DNA of 64,000 nucleotides from Lepidostoma basale (lineage: Eukaryota; Arthropoda; Insecta; Trichoptera; Lepidostomatidae): assembly GCA_022606425.2 (NCBI GenBank), contig JAHDVF020000867.1:1-64000 (forward strand), read 5' to 3'. This document shows positions 23,731-32,739 of the stretch, piece by piece. Both the position numbers and the translations under genes were made by a program. The notes beneath the pieces are model-generated. The model saw only the letters and a program-made list of their open reading frames with translations. It was not told the DNA's origin and searched no databases. Every line of letters starts with the position of its first letter. Position 1 is the first letter of the stretch.

Positions 23731-23852
23731 AGAATAAACTAAACGTAAAATCAGAGAACAACATATGAAAAAAGAAATATAATGTGTAGTGGAGAAAGAT
23801 GGGTAGGAGAAAGTTTGCACGAGGACGAATAGAATGTTGTTCTCTGATTTTA

Positions 23853-24024
23853 CTAACAAACAAACAAACCATCACGCCGTTTCTCCGCAGGGGTAGGCAG
23901 AGAGAATAGACCGCCACACTGGCAAATCTCTCTAGCGTCCTCCACATTCATACAACGCGTCATACGCGCACGTCGATTCCACCGACTTCTAACATGACTA
24001 ACCATTAAAATTTGATTAATTTTA
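23853..24024 (-). pseudogene. TTAG-LINE 3' scrap with (TTTG)n tail
   Basis: Starts AACAAACAAACAAACC on the plus strand, then the terminal block and C-terminal residues (MWRTLERFA is a decayed ending). It is flanked by TGATTTTA at 23845-23852 and 24025-24032, an 8-bp target duplication, and lies inside the hammerhead palindrome. Confidence 0.75.
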
Positions 24025-24120
24025 TGATTTTATGTTTAGTTTATTCTCTCACCCTGACGAAGCTCCGGCGGGAGCAAAGGTTTTCTGTTAACAAATATAG
24101 TGGTTTAGATACAAATATTA

Positions 24121-24639
24121 AAAGTGTATTATTATTTTATTTAATAATGTCACACGACAAATTAAGTGCTTCATACGAAAGTTCGTAAAATGTATTGTTA
24201 TCGTAAAAGTTACCTAATGTAATCAATAGGAATGAATACGCCTATATTTATATTTTTAGAAATGTTATGAATGATATGTTTCGCTCTGCTATTCTAAGGC
24301 GAAACATAGTAAAATAATAAAATAGAAAGAAATTCCTTCATTATTATCTACCCAATCAGTTTTGTCAAAAAATCTGAAACATTGTTTATTTATTAACATT
24401 CCATCCAAATGCTTACTCGGACAGTTATTTAAATTATTTTCTTGCATGACGTATAAACATTAGTATATCCACCATGCTTCCATAATTCAAACTGATATGC
24501 CCACTAGCATTAAATATGAAGGATTTTCATATTCTGTCATCTCCATGATGTCCATTGAAATTTCGTTTAATTTTAAGTTGAATAAATAAATATTTTTTGC
24601 GCTCTACGTGTGATTATACTCGTAGCAGGTATGCCGCAT
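24121..24639. other. AT-rich, one weak hammerhead-family scrap
   Basis: A stretch at about 24250-24310 (ATGTTTCGCTCTGCTATTCT, AAGGCGAAACATAG) looks like a collapsed U3/A8-family palindrome. The rest has nothing recognisable. Confidence 0.4.
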
Positions 24640-24836
24640 ATCAGAAAATTCACTAAAGAATAATAATATTTTGAAAACATTGTATTTTCACAACATTTTT
24701 TTGCACTTCCCACAACACGTTTCGGGACACAAATGCCCTTCCTCAGTGCTGCTCTAAAATTATAACTTAAAATTTCTACACTGGGCATCTGTATCCCGAA
24801 ACATGGTTGTGAAAAGTAGAAACAAGTGTTAACAAA
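24640..24836. repeat. Hammerhead palindrome, CUGAGGA family
   Basis: The left arm (24650-24757) holds the motif on the minus strand. The right arm (24770-24830) reads GGCATCTGTATCCCGAAACA, TGGTTGTGAAAAGTAG on the plus strand. The right arm lacks a clear CUGANGA. Confidence 0.6.
24709..24757 (-). ncRNA. Hammerhead ribozyme motif, CUGAGGA
   Basis: Minus strand: CACTGAGGAAGGGCATTTGT, GTCCCGAAACGTGTTGTGGG. The core CUGAGGA is intact. Stem II is GGGCA/UGUCC with loop UUUG, followed by GAAAC-GU-GUU. I do not see a convincing stem I, so activity is doubtful. Confidence 0.55.
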
Positions 24837-24934
24837 CTTACTTCTACTTCCTATGGCCATACAACTCTTGAAGAGTTTTAGCCTCCTTGATGATTTTTCG
24901 CCAAGCTCCTCGATCCTGCGCCTTTTGCTCCCTA
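24837..24934 (-). pseudogene. LINE C-terminal scrap with 10-bp TSD
   Basis: Minus strand reads REQKAQDRGAWRKIIKEAKT then LQELYGHRK, the last residues of a non-LTR RT lineage distinct from the TTAG-LINE. TGTTAACAAA flanks it at 24827-24836 and 24935-24944. Only 98 bp were inserted. Confidence 0.7.
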
Positions 24935-24949
24935 TGTTAACAAAGCGAA

Positions 24950-25325
24950 TATATTATAATAGAAGAAATTCTTTAACGTCATACATATTGTGACATTCAG
25001 GGGGCAAGTCTTTAAAGAAGCACTGGACATTACAGTCCTCTTACCATTTTAACGACAAATACTTGCAAATTTTACTGGCATTTGATGCCAGAGTTTTGAG
25101 AAGTCCCACAGACGAGTAGAAATATATGTTTTGGAAAATACATACAATATTATATTTAAACTGTTACAGTTCTTACTCTATAGCCAAGATATATAAATAT
25201 TGTGAAACTCCTACCAATAAATTTCAAGGCATAATTACCACACACTTAAGGAAAAATTAGATTGGTACATGAATGTTCATTTTAAATAATGAAAATAAAA
25301 AGAAATTAAAAATATACGTATATAT
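24950..25325. other. No feature recognised
   Basis: AT-rich sequence; nothing recognised. Confidence 0.3.
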
Positions 25326-25460
25326 TTAGTTAAATTCCACTTCGGGTTATGGCTTCGAGCGGTATCGACAGCTCGCTGCCATCTTCTGAGAGACCAGAAG
25401 ATGGCAGCGAATTATCGAAACCGGTTGAACCCATAAACCTAAGTGGAAATTAATAAATAT
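25326..25460. repeat. Hammerhead-like palindrome, CAGAAGA family
   Basis: Arms: AATTCCACTTCGGGTTATGG, a GCTGCCATCTTCTGAGAG centre, then ACCAGAAGATGGCAGCGAAT and TATCGAAACCGGTTGAACCC. Stem II is GGCAGC with a decayed partner, followed by GAAAC-CG-GUU. Both arms have CAGAAGA instead of CUGAAGA, as in the 53.8 and 54.9 kb members. Confidence 0.6.
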
Positions 25461-25774
25461 CATTTTTGATTTTACATATATTTTTTAATTTTCATTATAT
25501 AATATGCTATACTTAGGGGTCTAAATTTTCATTATTATTTTTTTATGATATTTTTTCACAGTTTTTTCCTTTTTTAAGTTAAATTTTCTCGACAAAAATC
25601 TTAATTTATACCGTTCTCCCTATTTATTAATAAAAAAGTGTGTGAGTTGGAATTAAAAATGTTTCAGTAAAAATAAATATTTTTAATTACTCTTGATTGA
25701 GTAAGAAGTAACGATGAAAGGCTGTCCGGTGTATTTAAAAAAAATTCTTCTTTTTAATTATGAACAGCTATTTA
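25461..25774. other. AT-rich DNA upstream of the candidate exon
   Basis: No element recognised. The last 40 bases become pyrimidine-rich, leading to the acceptor at 25800. Confidence 0.35.
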
Positions 25775-25806
25775 ATTTGTGTGTTTTTCTCTTGTTCCAG
25801 GTGAGC
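25775..25806 (+). promoter_or_regulatory. Acceptor fused to donor: possible ratchet splice site
   Basis: A pyrimidine tract and CAG followed directly by GTGAGC form a combined 3'/5' splice site (AG/GTRAG). Such sites let long insect introns be removed in steps. The second donor GTAAGA lies 53 nt downstream. Confidence 0.45.
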
Positions 25807-25853
25807 CCCCCGATTCTTACCCTCCGCCCTCGTCTGACACCCTCGCGGGGGAG
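25801..25853 (+). CDS. Candidate 53-nt internal exon (RS-exon-like)
   Basis: A long pyrimidine tract (TGTGTGTTTTTCTCTTGTTC) and CAG end at 25800, a near-ideal acceptor. The exon ends GAG before GTAAGA, a strong donor. Of the three frames, the one using GT as the last two bases of a split codon is open and reads EPPDSYPPPSSDTLAGE, plausible low-complexity protein. A second frame (VSPPILTLRPRLTPSRG) is also open and the third has TGA at once. GC content is far above the flanks. The first bases, GTGAGC, rebuild a donor directly after the acceptor, the layout of recursive-splicing exons. The parent gene is not identifiable and no partner exon is seen in the window. It would imply a plus-strand host gene with very long introns. 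Confidence 0.5.
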
Positions 25854-25859
25854 GTAAGA

Positions 25860-26820
25860 TGAAATGAGCCGCGGTAAAGTAATTAATTTTTCTGTTGTTT
25901 AGTATAAACTTCTGGACATTTTACGGATTCATTTTTTCAGCGCGTTTAACGAGGAGGATATTTTCAAGGGTTTCTTGGCTCCTCCATTGTGAATAGTTCA
26001 CAGTGAGAATTTATAATGGGGTCCTCTACATGATCGTGAATATTCTATTAAATAACCTTATATTTAATACATGTAATTTTCATCTCGTGACAGGTATATT
26101 TTCCATTAATTATTATATATATTTTCCTAGATAGTATACAATTTTTATTCTTGCTTCGAAGCCATTCATCTTCGTTTGACGTCGACAAATTGATTAAAGC
26201 TCTAAATACATTAATGCATTGTGGATTATTTAATAAACAATTACCCGTATTTATTGTTTTTTAGATAATTTATTGATTTTACTGAAATTTTAAATTACAA
26301 ATTATAAATAAATAAATAATAATTATGGCGAATATAGAAGAAATGATCTGAAACTTCATTTTAAATTATTAATATTGACGTTCGTTTTATTGAAGCGATT
26401 CTTCTATAGGCGCACTAGGGCCAATTATTGGCCTGTTCGTCAAGAAAAATGTAACCCCTACTAATATTTTTATGGTTGGTAATAGTTCTAAAACGCTAGG
26501 GGCGTTACAGTTTATTTTGGTTTGTACAGGTTTCCTCTGAATACTTCAACGCACCGTCAAGCTCTAAACTTTTCGGCTTTGTAGTCCACCAATTTGTCAG
26601 TACGCATTTAGGATTCAAGTGAATGCGCGTCCGTTTGTTGTCTTGATTTACAGTATACGTATAACCAGCAGACACTTGGTTATTTTATTAAATGCTACAC
26701 AAACACATTTTAATATTTTAGCTAATAAATTAGAAAAAGAGCTAAGATGTTTCACTTTTACAACGCTAGAGTCTCACGGATATTCTTGTATTTTGAGTGA
26801 CAAGTTTCACCTTGCTAGGG
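25860..26820. other. No feature recognised
   Basis: AT-rich, apparently intronic. ORF 26619-26828 has no recognisable domain. Confidence 0.35.
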
Positions 26821-26824
26821 CTCA

Positions 26825-27100
26825 ATGACATACGATAATGACTTATTAAGGTGAAATATGTCACTCCTGTAAAAAAACATTTAGGTTCTGGAAAACGAAC
26901 GTTTTCGTCAATATTAAATATGGAAAAAATATTTTTTAATATGATCTGTATTTTTTGTATAATGTTTAAATATGAATTTTTATTAATGAAAGTGGTTTAA
27001 ATATGATTTTTTATTAATCAAAAGTGGTTTAATTAACAGTGTTTTAATTCATAAAAATTCGTCATTATGGAATTCCACAGTGTTAGCCTTAAGTTTATCT
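26825..27100. repeat. Hammerhead-family remnants
   Basis: 26828-26925 (plus) has TACGATAATGACTTATTAAG, GTGAAATATGTCACTCC: a decayed U3/A8-family arm. 27040-27100 (minus) holds the box TTAACACTGTGGAATTCCA in decayed form (GGAATTCCACAGTGTTAGCC on the plus strand), which marks one end of several hammerhead repeats. Confidence 0.5.
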
Positions 27101-27595
27101 AAAAGTAATGTAATGTTTAAATATTGTAGTTATTTTTTATGTACATGTATTCAAACACTCGTTTCTTTCACATTTCATATAAACCTACTATATTAGAGTA
27201 AACTGAGCGTTGTTATTTTTATTTTCGTGAAATGTTTTTATTTGACATCTATAAAAATTACCCCATTTGGAAAACGAAAAAAAATATGTTACCAAGATTT
27301 TGTACTTCATTAGCACCAAATATAGGGGTTAGGCTTTATTTGTCTTCATCAAAAGGTTGTGCGAGATTTAAAACAAGAACACCCTTCATTATTTCGTTTA
27401 CCATTGTTAAATTTACGTAACTAAGAAAATGGCCAAATTTAAAAGCATAGCAACCGTGTTCTTTTAATAATACAGATATTCAAATACTTTTTCCCGCGTT
27501 TACTTTATTATTTGGCCTTTCACAATGTCGTATTTATACACAGCCGTTTCTAGTGTTCGTACCTTATGTTCGTTCATGACCCTTTTAAGTATTCA
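27101..27595. other. No feature recognised
   Basis: AT-rich; ORF 27232-27420 has no recognised domain. Confidence 0.3.
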
Positions 27596-27599
27596 TTTA

Positions 27600-27760
27600 A
27601 GGAAATTGTCTTCTAGAAGTTTTATTGAATTGTATGTAATGATTTGTTTTGTCCTTATGGAGATTATCAAATTTAATATAGCAAGGTGAAATATGCAACT
27701 CGAATTTATGAGTATCATTATTAAACTTTTAGAAAATATGAGTTTCCATTTATAAAAAGC
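27600..27760. repeat. Hammerhead-like repeat, decayed
   Basis: TTCTAGAAGTTTTATTGAAT on the left; GAGATTATCAAATTTAATAT, AGCAAGGTGAAATATGCAAC and AAACTTTTAGAAAAT on the right. It has the architecture of the U3/A8 palindromes with most core bases lost. Confidence 0.45.
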
Positions 27761-27899
27761 TTTTTTAATCGTAGACTAAAGGACAGCACGCTTGGTTTTT
27801 GGTAAAGGGGAGGTGTGTTCGATACTGCCAGAAATTGAATTTATTACTGTAATTAGAAGCGATTCCAAAAATCTGGTGTTTCCTCGATATTAAAAGCTT

Positions 27900-28215
27900 C
27901 TTGTTCTTCTTCTCCTCCTTATAGACCTTTGGTCTGTTCCTGAAATCAGGCTGGCCTCTCTTGGGAGATTGACTTCCAACTATCTCTCCATCTCCTCGGC
28001 GGTTTTCCTGGGGGACGGCAGCCGGCAGGAATCTGATACGCCACAGCGTGTGGGATTCTGGTGGGATCCATCCTCTGCACGTGCGCATTCCAGTATCTTC
28101 TGCGTTGTCTGCCCCATCTCACTACATCCTTCACCTTGCAGATATCGCGGATGGCCGTGTTCCTCACCCTATCTCGAATAGTCCTTCCTGCTTTCATCCT
28201 CAGCGTCCTCATCTC
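27900..28215 (-). pseudogene. LINE lineage C, C-terminal fragment with 11-bp TSD
   Basis: Minus strand reads MRTLRMKAGRTIRDRVRNTA, DVVRWGRQRRRYWNAHVQRM, DPTRIPHAVAYQIPAGCRPP, then GKPPRRWRDSWKSISQERPA, in one open frame. These are the basic C-terminal residues of an insect non-LTR RT. The 3' end passes through GGTCTATAAGGAG and a GAA-rich tail. ATTAAAAGCTT flanks it at 27889-27899 and 28216-28226. A longer copy is at 44690-45067. Confidence 0.8.
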
Positions 28216-28249
28216 ATTAAAAGCTTAATTATTAAATAAAAATACATAA

Positions 28250-28530
28250 CGAAATTTACCCATTTCTACAAACTTATTAGGGGAATCTGTAAGAGTTCCG
28301 CAATCTTGGATGGTATCCATCTTTATGTTCCTGATGGTTATCTTCGATGGCGCGGTACAGACTGTTTTATCTCCCAACATGCAGAACCAACCTACCTCTA
28401 GTGATACCGGTGGGGAAAGCAATGAAACTGCTGAACATGATTGGCTCGGAGATAGACATTTTTCATATTCATGAAACGATAAAAATACTCCAAATTTTGA
28501 AAAGTATTCAGCGTCGTACTTGTGCATGTG
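28250..28530 (+). pseudogene. Jockey-like LINE, C-terminal fragment
   Basis: In two frames: VPDGYLRWRG, then MARYRLFYLPTCRTNLPLVI, PVGKAMKLLNMIGSEIDIFH. It matches the end of the 35.3-kb copy, with about half the third positions changed. Confidence 0.75.
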
Positions 28531-28559
28531 TTACTGTCTCGATGCATTCTTCCAAATAG

Positions 28560-28910
28560 GCGAATCAAATGTATTTACATTTGTAATGTCTGTTTGGATA
28601 AAGAAAGAAATTTGTAATTTTAAAGTTTCCATACATTTGTAATTTTATAAAAACGATGTTAAATTCACCCCCAAATGATAGTGTCCCGTGCGTCAACATA
28701 ACAGAACAGTTAAAGATAATGCTTAGTATAATTTAGATATAAATTTTCATTAATTGTGAAGGTGCCTCTCTGATGGTTTGGTTGAATATGTTGATCCCGC
28801 AGGACACAACGAAGCTCATTTTATGGTGTAAGGAAGTAACGGAGTAGATGGGGTGGCGATGAGAAAGAATAAGTTATAATGAAATAATTACATGATGAAT
28901 GAAGGCCCGC
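28560..28910. other. No feature recognised
   Basis: AT-rich sequence; nothing recognised. Confidence 0.3.
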
Positions 28911-28995
28911 GATAAGTTCACGCGTCAGTGGCGCCCTGCCCTCGCTCACGGCAGCGGCGACGTCACAAGATGGCGGACCAACAGGCGGGAAATAT
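28911..28995. promoter_or_regulatory. GC-rich cluster with CRE-, YY1/PHO- and E2F-like sites
   Basis: GACGTCA at 28959-28965, AAGATGGCGG at 28967-28976 and GGCGGGAAA at 28984-28992 match the CRE half-palindrome, the YY1/Pleiohomeotic core and an E2F site, all within 35 bp in an otherwise AT-rich setting. This looks like promoter or enhancer DNA, but no exon or TATA/Inr pair is visible nearby. Short motifs can occur by chance. Confidence 0.35.
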
Positions 28996-29269
28996 CACAT
29001 CTCGTTATTTTACGACTAAATTCGTTTGTATTCTTATTGAGTTAGATTATTTTGCGTTGAAATTTCGCACTTAATACACGCTCTTCCCTGAAACATGGGT
29101 TGTGTTAATCCATTTGACGTATCTATCAAATAAATGTTTATTTTAGAGTCCTTCACAGACAGGCCAATCGTGGCGAAGTGCTTTATATAATGTTTTTACT
29201 TTGATGTTTTAGCGGCGCTCTTTATTATTTCTGCAACACAAAACGATATATTTTTTTAGTTCTTACTAA

Positions 29270-29520
29270 TTAACTAACCATCACGCCGTTTTCCCGAATG
29301 GGCCGACATACTCACCCGTTGTTTTTCCGACTTCGAATGTGGCCGCCTTTAAGTAATTTATTCATTTGGTCATGTCATATTTTAATCGGCCGTTCTCTGC
29401 TTCTTTTTCCATTCGCACTCTTTCTATACATTTTTTAAACCATTTTTCTCTCATCCATTTGTTGCGTATGTCCAAACCATTTTTCAGTTTATTTCGTAAA
29501 ATTATCATTTTTCTGACCAG
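29270..29520 (-). pseudogene. TTAG-LINE 3' fragment, subfamily B-like
   Basis: TTAG tail at 29270-29280, a terminal block partly deleted (CCCGAATGGGCC), then a C-terminal region matching 50115-50710 (CCTTTAAGTAATTTATTCAT, TTTGGTCATG). Heavily decayed. Confidence 0.7.
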
Positions 29521-29529
29521 TATGTTTGC

Positions 29530-30355
29530 GACGTTGTTACAATAGGTGTTGCATGCTCGCGTATGAGTTTATAATGCTCCGATTTGAAATTAAGAAAATT
29601 ATTTATCTTTATAATATTTATATGCTGCAAAAAATAAAATAGTAGACTTGTTTATATAATATATCTATTTTTGCTTTTGTCTTGTTAATTGTTTTAGAAC
29701 GACTTCTCTTTATTACTGAAATTATAATACTAAGGAAAAGTGAAGATTAAAAATAACGTTCATTTTTTTATTTTTATTTATCGGTCGAATGACGACAGTT
29801 TGTTGGTATATATGGCATCGTTTGATTAACGAAATAATTGTATTAATGATTAAAAAATAATAATATTTATTATGATATAATATAAAATAGCATCTTTTTA
29901 ACCAAAATTGTATTTAATGTAATTTTCTATTGAACTATTATTTTACTCAAAGGTTTTCAACTCAAATACGTTGTCGCTTGGTTATTTGAGCTCTCCAATA
30001 TCCAATAGATATCAAATCTCGCTATTGGCTAGAACGGTCCTTTTTCACTTGTTGACGCTCAGATCACAGGGACGGCGACGATCTTGTCTGTCCCCAGCCT
30101 CCCTCTCCTCTTTCGCCACTCCTCTCTTCATTAAATACATTTCATTATTCCCCCCAAGCCCGCGACCCACATCGATTCGCGCACAATTATGGGGGACATT
30201 TGATGGAGATTTCAGATACATCACGTAATCCCGATAGTTCACGCAATTACAATTTTGGAACACATATTTGTGAACATTAGTAGAGTATTTTTTTTTTGTG
30301 AATGTATACTTATACTTGTATACGAATACTGGATTTCACCCATGGTGGGTGATTA
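29530..30355. other. No feature recognised
   Basis: AT-rich DNA with a GC-richer stretch at 30060-30200. No repeat family or ORF with a domain recognised. Confidence 0.3.
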
Positions 30356-30359
30356 ATTC

Positions 30360-30963
30360 ATGAAATTTAATTGTATCTCAATAGAGACGAAGATGCAAAC
30401 TGGAAACTGAATATGGTTGATCAAGGTGTTTACAGGACTTATGACCTGTCATTGGTTGGGTTAAGCGCACGCTTTATGTAATTACAACATTCCCCATTCC
30501 ACCTATTTCTTTATGACCATGTAAGACAAATTTTTGGAGGTTGTATATATGTTACAAATCTATGCTTAACTTCACATGTCAGTTTCAATACGCCATCTAT
30601 GTAGATTTGATTACACATGTTAATCTTTTTAAGATTAATCTATATAATCCACACACTAACGCCATCTATGAAGATTAATTTTTAGCATTTAGCAGAACTA
30701 CTTTATTAACACAATGTGAAGGCTATCGCCATTAGCACATTGTTAGAAGCCGCCTGGAGATGTCACTCCTATCTATATGCCAAAGAGAAAAAAATGTCTT
30801 ACATGGTCATAAAGAAATAGGTGGAATGGGGAATGTTGTAATTACATAAAGCGTGCGCTTAACCCAACCAATGACAAGTCATAAGTCCTGTAAACACCTT
30901 GATCAACCATATTCAGTTTCCAGTTTGCATCTTCGTCTCTATTGAGATACAATTAAATTTCAT
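30360..30963. repeat. 604-bp fold-back element with about 170-bp arms
   Basis: Arms 30360-30529 and 30795-30963 are almost perfect inverted copies (outer ATGAAATTTAATTGTATCTC; inner TTTATGACCATGTAAGACA). The AT-rich spacer of about 265 bp has its own short repeats (ACGCCATCTATG twice). Near-identity of the arms suggests a young or gene-converted element. Single-arm relatives are at 840-1200 and 49205-49400. No ORF; superfamily unknown. Confidence 0.9.
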
Positions 30964-30969
30964 TAGTAG

Positions 30970-31440
30970 AGTACATACGGCGAGATACATCCGATGACAT
31001 AGCCTACAATCTCATTTGGCATAAGGTCTACTAACTTGTTTGGCATAAAGCCTACTAGCAGATCTTGAGTCTTACTGGTATTCACATGCATTTTTAACAA
31101 TCTTTTATTTAACACACACACACACTTTCAAACTGAATTTTGAGAATATCTAATTAAGTTAATATGAATAATTGCTTTTAAATAATCATAAAGTAACGTT
31201 TTTTATTAGTTACTCATATCGAAGGCCATGCTTTACTGTTTAATTTACTCCAAAACTCCTACAAGTTGTACTGTATAATAATTTATGGATGTAAATGTTT
31301 TGCCTTGGTAGGGTATTAAAAAATAACATTTGATTACACCTTTATAAGGTGAAAAATTCATCACTATAATATTTAATAAAATATATGAAAATTAGCAATT
31401 ATCTACTGTATTGGCTTTCCTAAAATAGATTTTTGTGTAT
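30970..31440. other. No gene; weak hammerhead-family scrap
   Basis: 31325-31400 (TTTATAAGGTGAAAAATTCA) weakly resembles a U3/A8-family arm. (CA)n, about 12 bp, lies at 31110. Confidence 0.35.
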
Positions 31441-31546
31441 TGAAAAAACACCTTCAACTAATAGGTATTTCCCGCCACCCGTATTCAACACTCGCTCCTG
31501 TCCATTTGTGTCGCCGATAATCCGGTACTTCCCCGTGAATCTGGCT

Positions 31547-31772
31547 TGTTAGCGCCACAAGGGCGGGAAACACGACGGACTCAGGGATGTTCCCCGAAAA
31601 TGGGGAAATCCCCGCCGCGACCGGGTAAGGCGGGAGGAAGCAGATATAAGAGCACCCCTGTCGCCAGCCGATTCAGTGCATTCGGGATTTTTCGTGGACA
31701 TTTCACAAGAACGTTTACACCGCTGTGTTTTATTTTATGTGTGTTGAGTGATATATAATATATCCAATACAA
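31547..31772 (+). mobile_element. Possible solo LTR (or core promoter region)
   Basis: A GC-rich block begins TGTTAGCGCCACAAGGGCGG and ends ATATATCCAATACA. It contains a TATA box and initiator at ideal spacing and a downstream T-rich segment. TG...CA ends, a length near 225 bp and an internal promoter fit an LTR, but no clear 4-6 bp target duplication and no second copy are visible here. It could instead be the promoter of an unrecognised gene. Confidence 0.35.
31645..31680 (+). promoter_or_regulatory. TATA + initiator core promoter
   Basis: TATAAG starts at 31645 and TTCAGTGCATTC places its A at 31675, exactly 30 bases downstream. This matches arthropod TATA/Inr (TCAGT) core promoters. No DPE-like element is obvious. 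Confidence 0.5.
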
Positions 31773-31799
31773 ATACCAAGGAGAGTGATTACATAAAGA

Positions 31800-32265
31800 A
31801 CATTATTCCAGTCTATTATATTACAACTTTTTTTAGCAACAAATAATATATTTTAAATACTGTTTGTATGAAATTTTCTCATCTATAACTTAAAAATTAA
31901 ACTTCTTTTCACTTGTTGATATGACCTATTATTAAATATTTATTGTTTTTTGTACCACGATAAATAATAATATAAACGCCTTAATTTATTAATTTTACAG
32001 ATATTTTTATTTATGTAAGAGGCCTTGCGAGGGCATTCTCAAACAAGGGCGATTGAGGATGTCCTTACAATGCGAAACAAATTTGTCACTAATATTTATA
32101 TTTTTATAGTAATACAATTCTCTGTAAAAACCAAATAAACAATTGCGTTTATATCATTGTATAATAGAATTTTACAATATACAAACCACAACCATAAATT
32201 GAACAGTGATATAAAATTCCATATTGAATATTTAATTTTATTGATTACATCTGGTTTTTAGAAGT
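31800..32265. other. No feature recognised
   Basis: AT-rich sequence; nothing recognised. Confidence 0.3.
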
Positions 32266-32520
32266 TTTATTATTTTATTTATATTATATGGGAGTAACGT
32301 GTTTCGCCATGCTGGCGCATTATAGAGTGTGCGAGTATCAAATGCGTAGCTGTTTTTAGACCTGAGTACATAAAGTAGAATAAGGTATTTATTGTTTCTT
32401 TAACATGTAAAACTCCATTATAAATAATTAATACGAATGAAAACATATGTTTCGTTTGTTTGATGCATTATCAACTGTTTTTTTTTTTAACATTTGATAA
32501 TATCTTAGAATTCATAATAA
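32266..32520. repeat. Hammerhead-like palindrome remnant, U3/A8 family
   Basis: The left arm on the minus strand reads ATGCGCCAGCATGGCGAAAC, ACGTTACTCCC. It is followed at 32390-32440 by the inverted flank (ACTCCATTATAAATAATTAA, TACGAATGAAAACA) and at 32490 by ACATTTGATAATATCTTAG. Two copies appear overlapped or rearranged. Confidence 0.5.
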
Positions 32521-32536
32521 GGTTATTGAAGTGGCT

Positions 32537-32724
32537 CTCTTTCCCTTTCCTGAGCTCTCGACTTGCACTCCTCAGGTCTGATTCCCAACAATTGAAGGTC
32601 CTTTAGAACACCGTCAAGCCAACGAAGCCGCGGTCTTCTCACACTGCGTCTTCCCTCCGGTCTTATAAATGTCCACTGTGCGGGTGTTGACAGCTCCTCC
32701 ATACGCATAAGATGTCCCAAGGTA
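32537..32724 (-). pseudogene. LINE C-terminal scrap with 12-bp TSD
   Basis: Minus strand reads MGHLMRMEELSTPAQWTFIR, PEGRRSVRRPRLRWLDGVLK, DLQLLGIRPEECKSRAQERE: the GHxxRM...GRP(R)xRW tail of yet another non-LTR lineage. ATTGAAGTGGCT flanks it at 32525-32536 and 32725-32736. Insert is 188 bp. Confidence 0.8.
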
Positions 32725-32739
32725 ATTGAAGTGGCTACA

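Larger units (their letters stand above)
23655..24120. repeat. Hammerhead palindrome split by a LINE
   Basis: Arms of a CUGACGA-family palindrome at 23655-23760 and 24030-24120. Outer blocks match in inverse (TGTATCTAAACCACTTTATT against the block ending TGGTTTAGATACA). An inner inverted pair, TAGAATGTTGTTCTCTGATT against CAGAGAACAACAT, also exists. A TTAG-LINE scrap interrupts the right half. Confidence 0.75.

Noticed and set aside
30360..30535. Hammerhead in the 30.4-kb fold-back arms (GACGAAGATG...GGAAACTG)
   Set aside because: The words resemble a core, but stem II cannot pair and no stem III or GUH triplet is placed correctly in any of the three copies.
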